A DNA stretch of 64,000 nt from Nannochloropsis salina CCMP1776. Its lineage: Eukaryota; Sar; Eustigmatophyceae; Eustigmatales; Monodopsidaceae. The notes beneath the pieces are model-generated. The model was not told where the DNA came from. It worked only from the letters and a program-made list of their open reading frames with translations, and did no database searches. Numbering within the stretch: the first letter of the stretch is position 1; each line of letters starts with the position of its first letter. The DNA lies in assembly GCA_004565275.1 (NCBI GenBank), contig SDOX01000005.1:294051-358050 (forward strand), written 5' to 3'. A program made the position numbers and the translations under genes. Shown here one piece after another: positions 1-10,929 of the stretch.

Positions 1-101
1 CCACAGCTTCCCACCGGGGACTGCCGCTCCTCCACTGCCCCGTTTCCTGCGTTTTAACTGATCGCGAAAGTCACCTATGCATGATCAAGTCGTGGTACGT
101 C

Positions 102-1335
102 TCATGACTTGCTGCCCACGGTAGCGCGGATCAGATACGTTCGCATGACGTCCTTTTTTTCCGCACGAGGAATCACCGGGAGGGCCCAAAGACCGTAATG
201 AGCCCCGTTCTCTCCCACGGTCACCACCTCCACCTCGTCAAACCCCAAGGTGGACAAGGTAGTCTCGGGCTCCTCCATAGTCGAGGAAAAAGTGCTGGTC
301 AGCCATTTGTCGCCAGCTTGCGCCCGGAGGGAGGCAAGAGTAAAGTCATTGACATGATCGGCGAGGAGCAGGCTCCCCGGGGAGGACAGCGCTCGAATTA
401 CACCCAACATGGTCTGGACTCGAGGTTCCGGGAAGTAGTAAAGAAAGCCCTCAAGGATCCACACCGTCTTCTTCTCGGGGTCGAATCCGGCCTCCTTGAG
501 CTGGCGCACCCAGTGCACGTCGTCGGCAAAGTCGCTAATGAGACGATGCACGCTCCGAGCCAGCAACGGGAAACGATCCGCCACCCCGGCCAGAACGGAT
601 GTCTTGTAGTCGAGGACTGGTTTTACGTCCAGCTCGTAAATTTGGCACTTCTTCATTTTTTCCAACCGGTAGCTATTTAATAGAAGTTGGAAAAGGGTCA
701 TGCCAGGTGGTATATGGTTAGGGTTAGTCTGCCAGAAGTACAACCTGCAACAACCAAAAATTTGAGGAATTCAGCTCATTATGAGCAGCTCAGATAAATA
801 TTCCTACCAATATCTCAGCGACTTAAACCCACGCTGTCGCTCATTCACCCTAATTTCAAGGCGCTTCCGCTGTCGTTGAAGTCAGCTTCACTTACCCCCG
901 TGCGTCCATACCGGCGCCGCAAAGTACGACTTGCGTCAGGGTCGGGTCCAGGCTGAAAGCTTCCTCAATTTTATCGTCAATCCAGCGCGTTCGGATGGCC
1001 ACCACAGGATAGACGGCATTTTTGGCCTTGTTTATGCGTTCGCTGGCGATGATTTCCTCCCCGGCTAGAATGGGCGCCAGCGGGTCACGAACCACGTCTT
1101 CGAAGAGATACCGCGCCCCCGCGCACCGTCGTGACGACAGTGCTACATCTTCTTCAATTGGGCAGGCCATGTTTGTCTTTGAAGCCGTGCTGTGCTCTGA
1201 TGAGGACGTGGGCTTGAAACCCTTGCTAGACGCCGGGAAACGTCCTGACTGAGGCGAGCTCAGGGCGGTGAAAGGGTATAGTAGACTAAAAGACGAAACC
1301 AGCACCACTGTGGACGAGTACCAGTACCGGCACAT
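102..1335 (-). CDS. PPM/LCMT-family SAM-dependent methyltransferase, two exons
   Basis: Predicted exons are 1335-896 and 672-102, separated by an intron at 895-673 (GTAAGT donor, AAATAG acceptor, phase 2). The join restores the family's first SAM motif, GAGMDARG followed by YRL, and then YELDVKPVLDYK, where the family carries its acidic SAM-ribose residue. WILEGFLYYF is the usual motif before the substrate region. The family methylates carboxyl groups of small molecules or of PP2A; the substrate here cannot be told. The first ATG in frame (1335) gives a hydrophobic N-terminus (VVLVSSFSLLYPFTAL), which suggests a signal or plastid presequence. A later Met would make a cytosolic protein. The choice of start is uncertain. 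The downstream gene at 1786 is divergent. Confidence 0.75.
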
Positions 1336-1785
1336 TTGACAGGGAGTTTCCCCCAAAAGTCAAGCCCTGTCGATGTGCAAGACTGGAGGGAGTGAAGGTC
1401 CAAAGCGCCGGGTCATGGAATCGTTTTAGCGACTGCCGGTGCCAGAGCACTCGGCGGGGTCAATGACTTTGATATCACGCTGGGTGAAAGCATGGAGTTC
1501 ATGACGCGTCGTGTCATCGATTTTTGCCGCGGAAGCAGTGTGGGCGTGGTCATTGTTTGCCTGCAATGCTACCTAGTGGTGTCATGCTCATTTCACGTTC
1601 GATTGTTTATCCCACTAAACAGGCTGCTTGCTGCTTCCCGTCAGCCTGAGTTAGCGGATTAGAACAAAGCTGTGGGCGGAAGTCCCAAATCTGCTGCCTT
1701 GTCCAGGGCGAAATTGAGGGCAAAATAAGTTCAAGACCCTTCTTTTCCTAGCTACTCCTCTGCGAAAAGGAGCTCCCCCACTGTG
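1336..1785. other. Divergent intergenic region
   Basis: About 450 bases separate the methyltransferase start from the UBA protein start. No convincing ORF, RNA or repeat is seen. It presumably holds the 5' UTRs and promoters of both genes. Confidence 0.4.
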
Positions 1786-3552
1786 ATGGTCTGGAAAAGT
1801 GCTGAAGGTCCCACCTCTGCTGGAGCCCCCCTAACCCCGGAAATCATCTGCATCGACGACTCGGACGACGAAGGGGATGTAGCCACCTCGGCACAGGCAC
1901 TAAGCTCTTCCAGTGCGGCCGGGGCGGCAGAAATTCCTGCTGCATCCCCTTTGACAGCCCATCGGATGGTCCCCCTTCGTGGTGAACCTGGCAACCTTCC
2001 ACATCCCCATCATGGCAGCAATCAGGACGCCATCAAAAATAGGAATGGCAGATCGAGCAGCGGAAGCAGTCTGAGCTTTATGGCGTATATGCGCGGGACC
2101 ACGGGGGGTGTCAACCCCTTTGCTGGCGCCTCCGCCGCGGCGGCTTCCCAATTATGCCCTGGGGCAGCGGGGGGAGGAGGGGCGATGGGAGGGTTCAACG
2201 GCTCGGAACGGGAGGATCTGGCACAGTTACGAGTACTGGGGCTCTCGGGGATGGGGATTTTCTCGAATAGGACCGGAGAACCTGAGGGGGACAAGCCGTC
2301 TCCGCTAGGAGGGGTTGGGCGGCCCCCAGACATGCCTGACGGGCCCAAGAGACCCCACAATGGTCACGCATGTCCAGGCAAAGCGGATAAGGAAGGAGAA
2401 AGCGAGTACGAGAAACGCCTGCGGGCGGACGAGAAAGGGGAAGGTGTGGCGGGCACGGGAGAGGTCAAGAAAGAACGGGAGCGTCGGCCGATCCAAGCGA
2501 CGGCCCGCGAGTTGGAGGCAGCTCGGGACTTGCAGGCCAAGACGGGGATGGGGATCGAGGAGGGTTTGACGGCCCTCCGAGCCAACAATTTTGACCCCGA
2601 GAGGGCCGTGATGTGGTACGTGGAGGCGTCGCAGCAGGGCGGGATGGAGATGGCTCTCGTCCATCATGCCTCTATCGAGAGCGAGCGCCTCAACGACGAA
2701 TACCGGCGCGCGGAAATGCGGAAACAAGAGGAGCTCATGAAGGAAGGAGACGTGATAGGGAGTGCGAAATTCGCCGCCTCCACGCTCTTGGCGGAAGAGG
2801 ATGGCAGTAGGGCCGTGCACGCCTTTCTCAGGCGGTACTGTACCAGGGGGGGTGGGAGGAGGGGCCGGTCGCGGGGACACGAGGAGGCCAGCATTGCGCG
2901 GCGACGGGAGTTAGTGGTCAAGCTCCTAATCAAGGAGAAGGAAGCCGTCAGGTTCTACAAGGCCGCGGCGCATGGCTACATGAAGGCTTTGGCGAAGCGG
3001 CTGGATGGGGCCGCCGGGGGAGGAGGCGAAGGGGAGGAAGGGAAGGAGAACGAGGGTGGGCAACTGCCTTTGACGTGCTTGGAACATGAAGCGATGGCGC
3101 TGGAAGATGCGCTTACCAAGTATCCGGAGGGCAATGTGGGAGGGGTTCCTGTACAGTTTTTAAAATACGCGGCCCTGGCCTCGGACTTCGAGGAAGATGG
3201 CTTGGAGGTCGTGGGGGAAGGGGGACGGGGGGGGGGGGGGGAATCATCAAGCAGGAAATGGGGAAAGGGCAGGGGTAGCGGAAGGAAAGGAGGGAAAAAG
3301 AAGGACAGGTGTGGTCGAGTGCATCGAGATACTGGAGGATTGAGGCAAGTCTCGAGCTCGTGCGCGTGGATGGAAGGCAGGACTGTGCATATACGTAGAA
3401 AGGACTGTGGTCGGCGCATTTTTTTGCACTGGCTGTTTGAAAAGTTACATGCATGCAGCGACATGAACATGAAGGAGGGGTCAGAGCAGAGGCTAAAAGC
3501 GTGCAGTTTTGCTCTTAAATCTGGCAGTCCCGGCAATTTTTGGAACCAGTAA
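1786..3552 (+). CDS. UBA-domain protein with N-terminal SUMO-interaction motif
   Basis: The ATG at 1786 follows an in-frame GTG and gives about 588 residues. Residues about 13-25 read PEIICIDDSDDEGD, a hydrophobic core followed by acidic residues, which is the classical SUMO-interaction motif. Residues about 238-285 form a ubiquitin-associated (UBA) domain, with GIEEGLTALRANNFDPERAV as the recognisable helix 2-3 part. A helical region follows (about 300-480, including LVVKLLIKEKEAVRFYK). The centre is Gly- and Ser-rich and looks disordered. A run of about 13 G at 3228-3241 sits near the end of the convincing coding sequence; an indel or an unseen intron there would replace the last 100 or so residues, which look like read-through. 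Binding both SUMO and ubiquitin is an inference from the motifs. No orthologue was recognised. Confidence 0.7.
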   Translation: MVWKSAEGPTSAGAPLTPEIICIDDSDDEGDVATSAQALSSSSAAGAAEIPAASPLTAHRMVPLRGEPGNLPHPHHGSNQDAIKNRNGRSSSGSSLSFMAYMRGTTGGVNPFAGASAAAASQLCPGAAGGGGAMGGFNGSEREDLAQLRVLGLSGMGIFSNRTGEPEGDKPSPLGGVGRPPDMPDGPKRPHNGHACPGKADKEGESEYEKRLRADEKGEGVAGTGEVKKERERRPIQATARELEAARDLQAKTGMGIEEGLTALRANNFDPERAVMWYVEASQQGGMEMALVHHASIESERLNDEYRRAEMRKQEELMKEGDVIGSAKFAASTLLAEEDGSRAVHAFLRRYCTRGGGRRGRSRGHEEASIARRRELVVKLLIKEKEAVRFYKAAAHGYMKALAKRLDGAAGGGGEGEEGKENEGGQLPLTCLEHEAMALEDALTKYPEGNVGGVPVQFLKYAALASDFEEDGLEVVGEGGRGGGGESSSRKWGKGRGSGRKGGKKKDRCGRVHRDTGGLRQVSSSCAWMEGRTVHIRRKDCGRRIFLHWLFEKLHACSDMNMKEGSEQRLKACSFALKSGSPGNFWNQ

Positions 3553-3760
3553 GCTATACCATCGACTCGCTCGCATGTTCCATGCGTATGCGTATTTTTT
3601 AAGATAAGAGCTTTGGATGCCATAAACATGGCCTGATCCTTCGATCCCACCACCGACCCCATCTCCTCGAATGTCAGCGCCTTGACCACCCACGCGGGCC
3701 CTAACACTCCACGCACTCTTTCCCACCCGCCCACTCAAAGCTTCTATTCCCCACCACAAC

Positions 3761-5550
3761 TCACTTGGGGGTCCCTAAATACTCCTTCCAACCATTTTTT
3801 TCCAGTCTCTCCGCCTTCACCAGTACTTGTCCCTCCTGCTCCCGCAGCCAGCCCTCCATCTTTCCCAAAATATCCCGTTGCCCGCTCCCCAAGATCCTGA
3901 CTGCCAGCAACCCCGCGTTCGCAGCGTTTCCGATCGCCACTGTCGCGACCGGGACCCCCTTGGGCATTTGGCAAATGGAATACAACGAGTCCACGCCTGA
4001 CAAAGTCGAGGATTTCACGGGCACCCCGATCACGGGAAGAGGGGTGAGCGCTGCTACCATACCTGGAAGATGCGCAGCCCCCCCCGCCCCAGCAATGATG
4101 ACTTGCAACCCTCTCTGCACTGCATTTTGCGCGTATTCATACATGCGCCCCGGGGTCCTGTGCGCCGAGACGATGGTCAGCTCGTAATCCACCCCGAAGG
4201 TTTCCAGGACGCCCGCGGCGTCTTTCATGGTGGGAAGATCCGAGTCGGACCCCATGATGATCCCGACCGCCGGGGCCAGAGAAAAGGAGGCGAGCAGCCC
4301 GTACGCCGAAGCACGGGCCTGTATTTCAAAGAGGGAGGGACCTGTGAAGGTGATATGGGCCATCTTCCGGCCCTTCTTGGCCTCGCCCTTCCCGTACCAG
4401 TGGATCCCCGCGCCAGGGATGGCTAGGGCCTTTTCCATCATCATCTTGGTCTCTGCGGTACTCCCTTCCCCCAAGATGTTCAACATGACTGCCGCTCCAA
4501 CCTTGAGGGCGGTGCCCCCCAACGGTAAGCCCAAAACGGCGCGAAGATGATTTTCGAACTGATCCGTCTCGCAGGCTTCCATCGTGTAGTGGCCTGAATT
4601 GTGGGGGCGGGGGGCGATCTCGTTTAGGAGAATCGAATCATCGGGCATGAGGAAGAGCTCCACGCCGAAGATGCCCGTTCCTTCCAAGGCAGCGATTGCC
4701 TCCGATGCAACTATCATGGCTTTCTTACTCGCTGCCGCTGAGATTTGCGCGGGAGTAATTGTGGTATGGCATATATTATCCTTCTGCACTGTTTCCACCA
4801 CTGGGTAAGGACGCACTTCTGAGGCGGACCGCACCACCATCACCGCCAGTTCTTTCCTAAAAGGAGCCCACTTCTCGGCGTACACGTCCCTCCCCCCAAG
4901 CTGTTCAAAGGCGGCAGCCACATCGTCCTTGGTCGTTGCGACCGCGTTGCCTTTGCCATCATAGGCCAGCCGCTTCGCTTTCAGCATCAGCGGGTACCCA
5001 AATATCCGGCCCGCCTCGTAAGCTGCTTCTAATGTGGGGACGTCGCAAAAGTCTGGCAACGGCACACCGCGCGCCTGCAAGTAGACTTTCTGCTGAAATT
5101 TGTCTTGAATGACCCGTATTGTTTGCGGAAGGGGCTGAACAGGGGTACCTGCCGCGATGGCTGCGTCCAAAGCCTCACAGTTCACATGCTCAATTTCGAC
5201 CGTCAGTAGGTCGGAGATACTTGCCAATTCCAGCACCTTTTCTTCGTCTCGGAAGCTACCCTCGATGCTCGTACTCGCCACCTGCCCTGCAGGCGAGGCC
5301 TTCCCCGCTGTGAGTGATAATATTAATCAGAGGAGGACGTGTATCTCAAAATACTTCCACAAATAGAAGAACAAATATCAGAAGCGTTCGAAATCCGCCG
5401 CGTGGAATGAAAGGTGTGCAGATGATAGCTACACAAAATTGGCTTACCAGGGTCGAGGATGTTCAAGTGAATACCCAACCGATGCCCTGCTTCGGCCATC
5501 ATGCGCCCAAGCTGGCCTCCTCCCAGCACGCCCACTCGACGTTCATCCAT
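3761..5550 (-). CDS. ADE2: Phosphoribosylaminoimidazole carboxylase, PurK-PurE fusion
   Basis: Exons 5550-5448 and 5307-3761 are joined across a 140-nt intron (GTAAGC donor, CACAG acceptor, phase 1), giving about 549 residues, close to fungal Ade2 (about 570). The N-terminal half is ATP-grasp Pur[14 protein letters not shown] at the start, VEIEHVN, and [14 protein letters not shown] near the end of the domain. The C-terminal part is Pur[15 protein letters not shown], then SAHRTP with the catalytic histidine, and [12 protein letters not shown]. It carboxylates aminoimidazole ribonucleotide in de novo purine synthesis. The start [11 protein letters not shown] fits the family, so no presequence is seen and cytosolic location is likely. 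Its 3' end faces the UBA gene, about 200 bases away. Confidence 0.93.
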
Positions 5551-6108
5551 CGATGACCTGCTTGTGCAGATATGCTGCTACAAGTTCTCCTGGGACAGAG
5601 ACGAGGGAGGGTTCGACGGCGACGATATTCCAGGACAGTATCCCCTACAGGGAGGATATCGATGTCTGGTGGACACAAAGGATTTTGGGAAACGGTCATC
5701 ATGTTATTTTCGTGGGGAGTCAAGTTTCTATCTCGCACGTAAGATACCTAGAGAGTTCGACGCGCGATCGGATGCTCTAAAACAGGAAGCGGGGTTTTCC
5801 GAAATGCATGCACGGTCGCGAATTTGACGTTCCCTCTAGATTTCTCGCTAGGGAAAGCAGAGATGGGAGACTGCTCACGAAATTTGCCAATCATTTTGTG
5901 TGATTAAATTTAAAGAAGTATATGTGGGCGAGATCGCATCTGAGAAATCTGGCTACTCCGATGCATCAATAGACTTTTGTTTCTCGTCGTTCAATTCAAC
6001 GCATGCTCAATTGCAACCTCCTCTCCCCGGGCTGCTACATTTAGCGGGACATCAAACAATCTGCATAATGATTGGCTCGATATAAATATATAAGGCGCCG
6101 AATGCTTT
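5551..6108. other. Intergenic region, no gene seen
   Basis: This is AT-richer sequence between two minus-strand genes. It would hold the PurKE promoter and the 3' end of the transporter. Only short chance ORFs are present. Confidence 0.4.
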
Positions 6109-8385
6109 TTATTGTGCTTTATGCGAGTCTGTACTTTCTACATGGCTGATATTTTCATCCGCCGTTTTCTGTTCTTCATCATGCATCTCCCTCCCAACTA
6201 ACAACTGAGCATGACATACACTGGCGATAAAAATCATGGCACTGCACAAACCCAATACCAGCGGTCTCTTCTCCTCTATTGGAAGTGCCAGTCGCACAGG
6301 GCCTATGTACATGAATACAACCAACAGGTTCAGAACGAGGCGGATAAGATTCATAACCGTTGCTCGCACTTCTTCAGGTATAATACGTGCGCGTATACTG
6401 CCCATTGCAGCAAAATACACACCAACCGACGCTTCAAAGATTGTGAATAAGACTAGAAGCCACTTAGCTGACAGTCGTGGCCAAGATGCAATCCCCAACA
6501 TGACTCCGCCCAATGCTAACGAACCACGTAGTACAGTTTCTGGACTCCAACCCCCTCCTCCTTTCCATCCCTTCCCTTCCCCTCCACCCCCTGTCAAAAT
6601 CCGAAAGACAGAGGACCCGCACATGACTCCTAGCATGAGAGTGGCGAAGACAAGGCCAAGGTTCAAGGAGGGAATCTCGCCCGTGTCAAGGGAGGGGGTC
6701 CACATGAAGACCCAAGTGAACATAGCAGCTTCAAAAAACGCTTGCGTCAGCCCCAGCCAGACAACATCCCTTTTGCCTTCTTCTAGAATATTGAGCAAAC
6801 CGCGGGGGAAAGCCTTTTGAAATAAAAAATTCGGGGAGTCGGGTACCCAGGAAGGGGAAGTGCTGGGAGGAGCAGCCGCAGGTACTAAACTCGGATCCAC
6901 TATGGACGTTGGCGCTTTTTCCACCAACGTTTCCCTCAAGCCGCTCTCCCATTTCCTTCCACGGCCATAGTTCTCTTCCGTCCAAAGCAGAGGGATGAGT
7001 ATTGCCAGCCCGAGCGCGGCGGCGGCACACACATCAAAGGCGGCCAGTACCCCGCCCTGTTCCTGCGCTAGCCCCGCCACCCCCCCACTGGCCACCGCCG
7101 CCACCCCCATCATGAAGACGTAAATGGAGAAGGTATTGGTCAGGAGAGCCGGGGAAAAGGAACGCCGGTTGTGCTCCGAGATCATCCAGGCTTCAAAGCA
7201 GGTCGACAAGAAGGACGTGGCAATGCCCGAGAGCACGCGGCCCATGGCCAGGAGCGCGAAGGAGGGATAGTGAAGCAGGAGGCATGAGGCGGTCTGGAGG
7301 ACGGCAAAGGTCATGCATCCAAGGCGCCGGCCGTACATGTCGGCGAGGATTCCCGCGAAGGGGGAGGAGAGGGCGGAGGAGCAGAAACCGAGCAGGTACA
7401 GGGTCGCGATGTCGTTCTACAGGAGGGGGCAGGAAGAGGGCGCAGGCATGCGTCAGATACCGGTCGAGCAGAAATAAAGACAATATTTGATCAAAATAGC
7501 AATGCGCGGCATTCCACTGTTCGATGGCTTTCGTACCTACCATGTCATAGTTGTAGTTCTCGTACAGCCTGTACAGGTATGGCCCCTGAAGAAAATCCAC
7601 AAAGGTCGCCAGCAATTGCACCACCAAAAACCGCCTCTGGAAATTGTCAAACTCCTGCTGCTGCACTGAACTTAATACCAGCGATGCAGAAGTTGCGTCA
7701 ACTTTTCTTGCGTCATAAGTGTTGCTTCCGAATGACATACTTCTTAGCGAGAAGAGGACCTCCTTGTACGCTATCGCAGCCAGAACTATGCATGATACGA
7801 ACGTCCCTGTCAGGGTGCGCTCAACCGGATCACTCGTGGTGACACAAGCGATAGCTGTGGCCAGACCAAGGAGGGCGACGCCTGTCAGTAGACTTCTGAA
7901 GACATGCACAGGGCGGGTCCTCCCCTCATTGACATTGTGTGGAGCGGCCTTCAATCGCACATCAGAATCTTGCTTAACAAACAAAGGTAGGGGCATGAAC
8001 TTGCGCTGTTGTAATCGTGCACTTGTAACGACGCAATTTTTTGGTCGACCAAAGGCTTGAAAGGCTGTGTTTCCTGGAGGAAGCAAAGCGATGCGACACC
8101 ATGGAGGGTGGGGTGGTTGAAACATTTCAGTGATGGAGCTTGCGTTCTATGACTTGTCCATGAAAGAATCTGAGCACACATTGCCCTCGACAATTATCTG
8201 ATATCCCATTGAAATAATTGGAAAGCGTGTAGCCGCGTACCTTCTTTCACACACGACGCCGGGGGACGTTTACGAAGGGCGACGGAGCGCTGAAAGGTAG
8301 GCGGGGAAAACGAGGAGGCTGCAAACAAGGAAACAACGAGGAGACAAATTACGCCATGGCTTGTCCTGTGCCTCCAGGAGGGCAT
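6109..8385 (-). CDS. MFSD5/MOT2-type molybdate transporter with presequence
   Basis: Three exons are predicted: 8385-8241, 8073-7541 and 7416-6109. The introns at 8240-8074 and 7540-7417 have GT-AG ends and matching phases (1 and 0), giving about 661 residues. The core matches the molybdate-anion transporter family of the major facilitator superfamily: RRFLVVQLLATFVDFLQGPY, then SSALSSPFAGILADMYGRR (the MFS loop 2-3 motif), and RVLSGIATSFLSTCFEAW. About ten to twelve hydrophobic segments are visible. Exon 1 adds MPSWRHRTSHGVICLLVVSL then FAASSFSPP, a signal peptide with an ASAF-like site, typical of heterokont plastid proteins. An upstream in-frame ATG at 8475 would lengthen the N-terminus. 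Molybdate as substrate follows from the family. Plastid location is inferred. Confidence 0.82.
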
Positions 8386-8729
8386 GCACAGCACCTGTAC
8401 GAAAGGAATGTGAGACCAGGCTACAGAAAGGCGCGCGATTGCAGAACCCACCATCACGGCAGCGAGGGGTCGCATCCCGTCGCCCAGATCCTCACGGGGT
8501 CAAATTTTCTTCGGCGTGCGTACTTGTTTCCGGAGCCAACTAACACACAACAATTCTTCCGTGCCCAAGGAAAAAGGTCTTTTGTGCCCTCCATAACTTC
8601 GTCACCACGACGCCTGTGTCAACCGTTTTTTTTGGCCAGCGGCGTCTCCCACTTTTCTTCATCTTCCTCTTAGCGCTCAGTATCCTTGTACCTGGGGCTA
8701 CATTCTTCTCCCCTCAAGTACAGCTGCGA

Positions 8730-10268
8730 ATGTCAGAAGCACCCACCCGTCAAGCTCCCAGCAGTAGCACTGCCAGTAGTACGAATGCCAGCCCGCCGCA
8801 TCCACAGCATGCCAAGCCAGGACCTCTACGTCCCGCCGGGGGGGCGAAAAGCGGCGAAGGGGAAAAGAAATTTACCGTAGGGTTTATTGGCGGCGGAATG
8901 ATGGCGTCGGCATTGATTAGAGGACTTGTCAAGGCGGGAGTCGTTCCCAACTTCGCCATCTCTGTGAGCGACCCCTACAAGCCCATGCGGGACAAGCTTG
9001 CTGCGGAAGTCGGAGTAATCGCCTACGACGACAACATCCAAGTAATCGAGGTACGTTTCAAATCGATGTGAACAGGGGCGATGATCGTATCTCGGGCATC
9101 ATTTGCTCGTGAATGACACGTCTCTAAAAAATGAATGGGTCTTCTCGCCGTCTTTTGGACAAAGGGCTGGCCTCTGCCATCTATCCCCGGTCCGTCCCAC
9201 ACCCTCACTGACACGATTTGTGGCATCTGTGCATCTTCATACACAGCACGCGCAAGTGATCGTCCTCGCTGTGAAGCCGGACATCATTCCCCAAGTCCTG
9301 CGGGAGCTTTCGCAGCGAGTGACCCGCCACCACCTCATTATCTCCATTGCTGCAGGGGCTACTCTGCAGCTTATGGAGCACGTAAGTCAAGGCAACCCGT
9401 TGTTCCCTATGCCCTTCGGAGCCCTGCCCCCTGTCGTGTCAGTGCCTCCTCCCGTGCCAGGCTGAAGGCACAAGGCTAGACTCCCGGCAGGCTCGGCGGC
9501 CCCGTCACCGCCGAGCCGCACCGGTCGTGGAGCGTGTGCCTCACTTTCCCCCTCTTTCCTGCCTACCACCACAGCAACTCCCCGACCAGACTCGGGTGGT
9601 GCGAGTGATGCCCAACACTCCCTGCCTGGTGGGGGAGTGCGCCGCCGCGTTCGCCTTGGGCGGCTCCTGCCTCCCGGAGGACGCCGTGCTCGTAAAACGC
9701 ATTTTTTCGGCCGTGGGTGCAGCCTTCGAAGTAAAAGAGAAGGATTTGAACGGTGAGTTTGTCGAGCGCACGGACATAGAAGTGAATTGTTCTTGATTTT
9801 ATTCACGAGGGTTGTTTCCGTTCAGGAGTAAGAGATGGAGGTAGTCATTCTGTTGCCCCCCGTCAGAGTACAAAAACGGGAAGGGTCCCGAACATGTCCT
9901 CATCCTCGTTTTTCTGGGCCACTGCAGCTGTGACAGGACTGAGCGGGAGTGGGCCGGCCTACGTGTTCATGATGATCGAGGCCATGGCCGATGGCGGCGT
10001 GCGGGCCGGTCTTCCCCGCAGTGTGGCCATGCAACTCGCCGCACAGACGGTCAAGGGCGCGGCCACCATGGTCCAGGTTACTGGAGAGCACCCAGGAGTG
10101 CTCAAGGATCAAGTGGCCAGCCCGGGAGGTACCACCATCACGGGGATCGAGGCCTTGGAGAAAGGGGGTTTGCGATCCACGGTTATCGGGGCGGTGGTGG
10201 CTGCGGCGGAGCGATCCAAACAACTGGCAGAGTCGTCGAAGCCCACGCCCAACCCGCGGCAATCATAA
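8730..10268 (+). CDS. proC: Pyrroline-5-carboxylate reductase, four exons
   Basis: Exons 8730-9050, 9247-9381, 9575-9752 and 9928-10268 join with matching phases (0, 0, 1). The product is NAD(P)H-dependent and makes proline from pyrroline-5-carboxylate. Visible marks are the Rossmann start [42 protein letters not shown], and the C-terminal dimer domain [19 protein letters not shown] and [16 protein letters not shown] 8730 is the first in-frame ATG. The frame stays open upstream from about 8544 and encodes a strongly hydrophobic stretch (LPLFFIFLLALSIL, then GATFFSP) that looks like a plastid signal peptide. The true start may therefore lie in an unseen upstream exon. Divergent from the transporter. 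Confidence 0.92.
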
Positions 10269-10929
10269 GCGCATGGGAAGCTGTTGAAGGGCAAGGGCAA
10301 CATTAAAGTCTCGGAAATACTGACATAAATTGAGATATGGAAAGAGCAGTTCAAGGGAGATGGCAACGATTAGAGAGGAGACAAATTATTCAATTGTTAA
10401 ACGAAATCAAGCTCTTATTGCAGAAAAGAAGTGATTTGTGTTCTTAGTCTGTGTTTGACATTAATTGCTCCTGGCAGACTCAGTCAGTGGATAACAAGCA
10501 ACATGAGACAGGTGCCTTCTAACGCCACGTTTGCTGCCTTGTTGTCTCTGGTAAGATAACCTTGCGTCCCGAGCCACATGGCTTATGAAAATGAAGACGG
10601 TCAAGCAGTCAAATCAAAGCTACAAAGACGCTAAGTCACGTCCCAAAGCAGCGACGCACGGTCAGAAACGTGCCCATGGCGCGCTTTGTGAGGGGGCAGC
10701 GGGGGCCACGAGGTTGCCGAGCCCCTGCGTCAAGTCGTTGAACGGGTATCGACCGTGTCCGCTCCCGCCACCCCGCTAGCATCCCATTGCCGGGATGTAT
10801 ACGGACAGCAACGGTGCTGGTGGCTCTCTCATTCGGTCGATGACCGGGTGGCTGTCGTGTGCTATACAGATGCTCATTTTCTCCTCATTACTTCACTGCC
10901 AGGATCCCTCTTACCGCTGCCTAGTCACG
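10269..10929. other. Intergenic region between proC and FKBP genes
   Basis: About 660 bases. Only short chance ORFs are visible. It holds the proC 3' UTR and the FKBP promoter. Confidence 0.4.
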
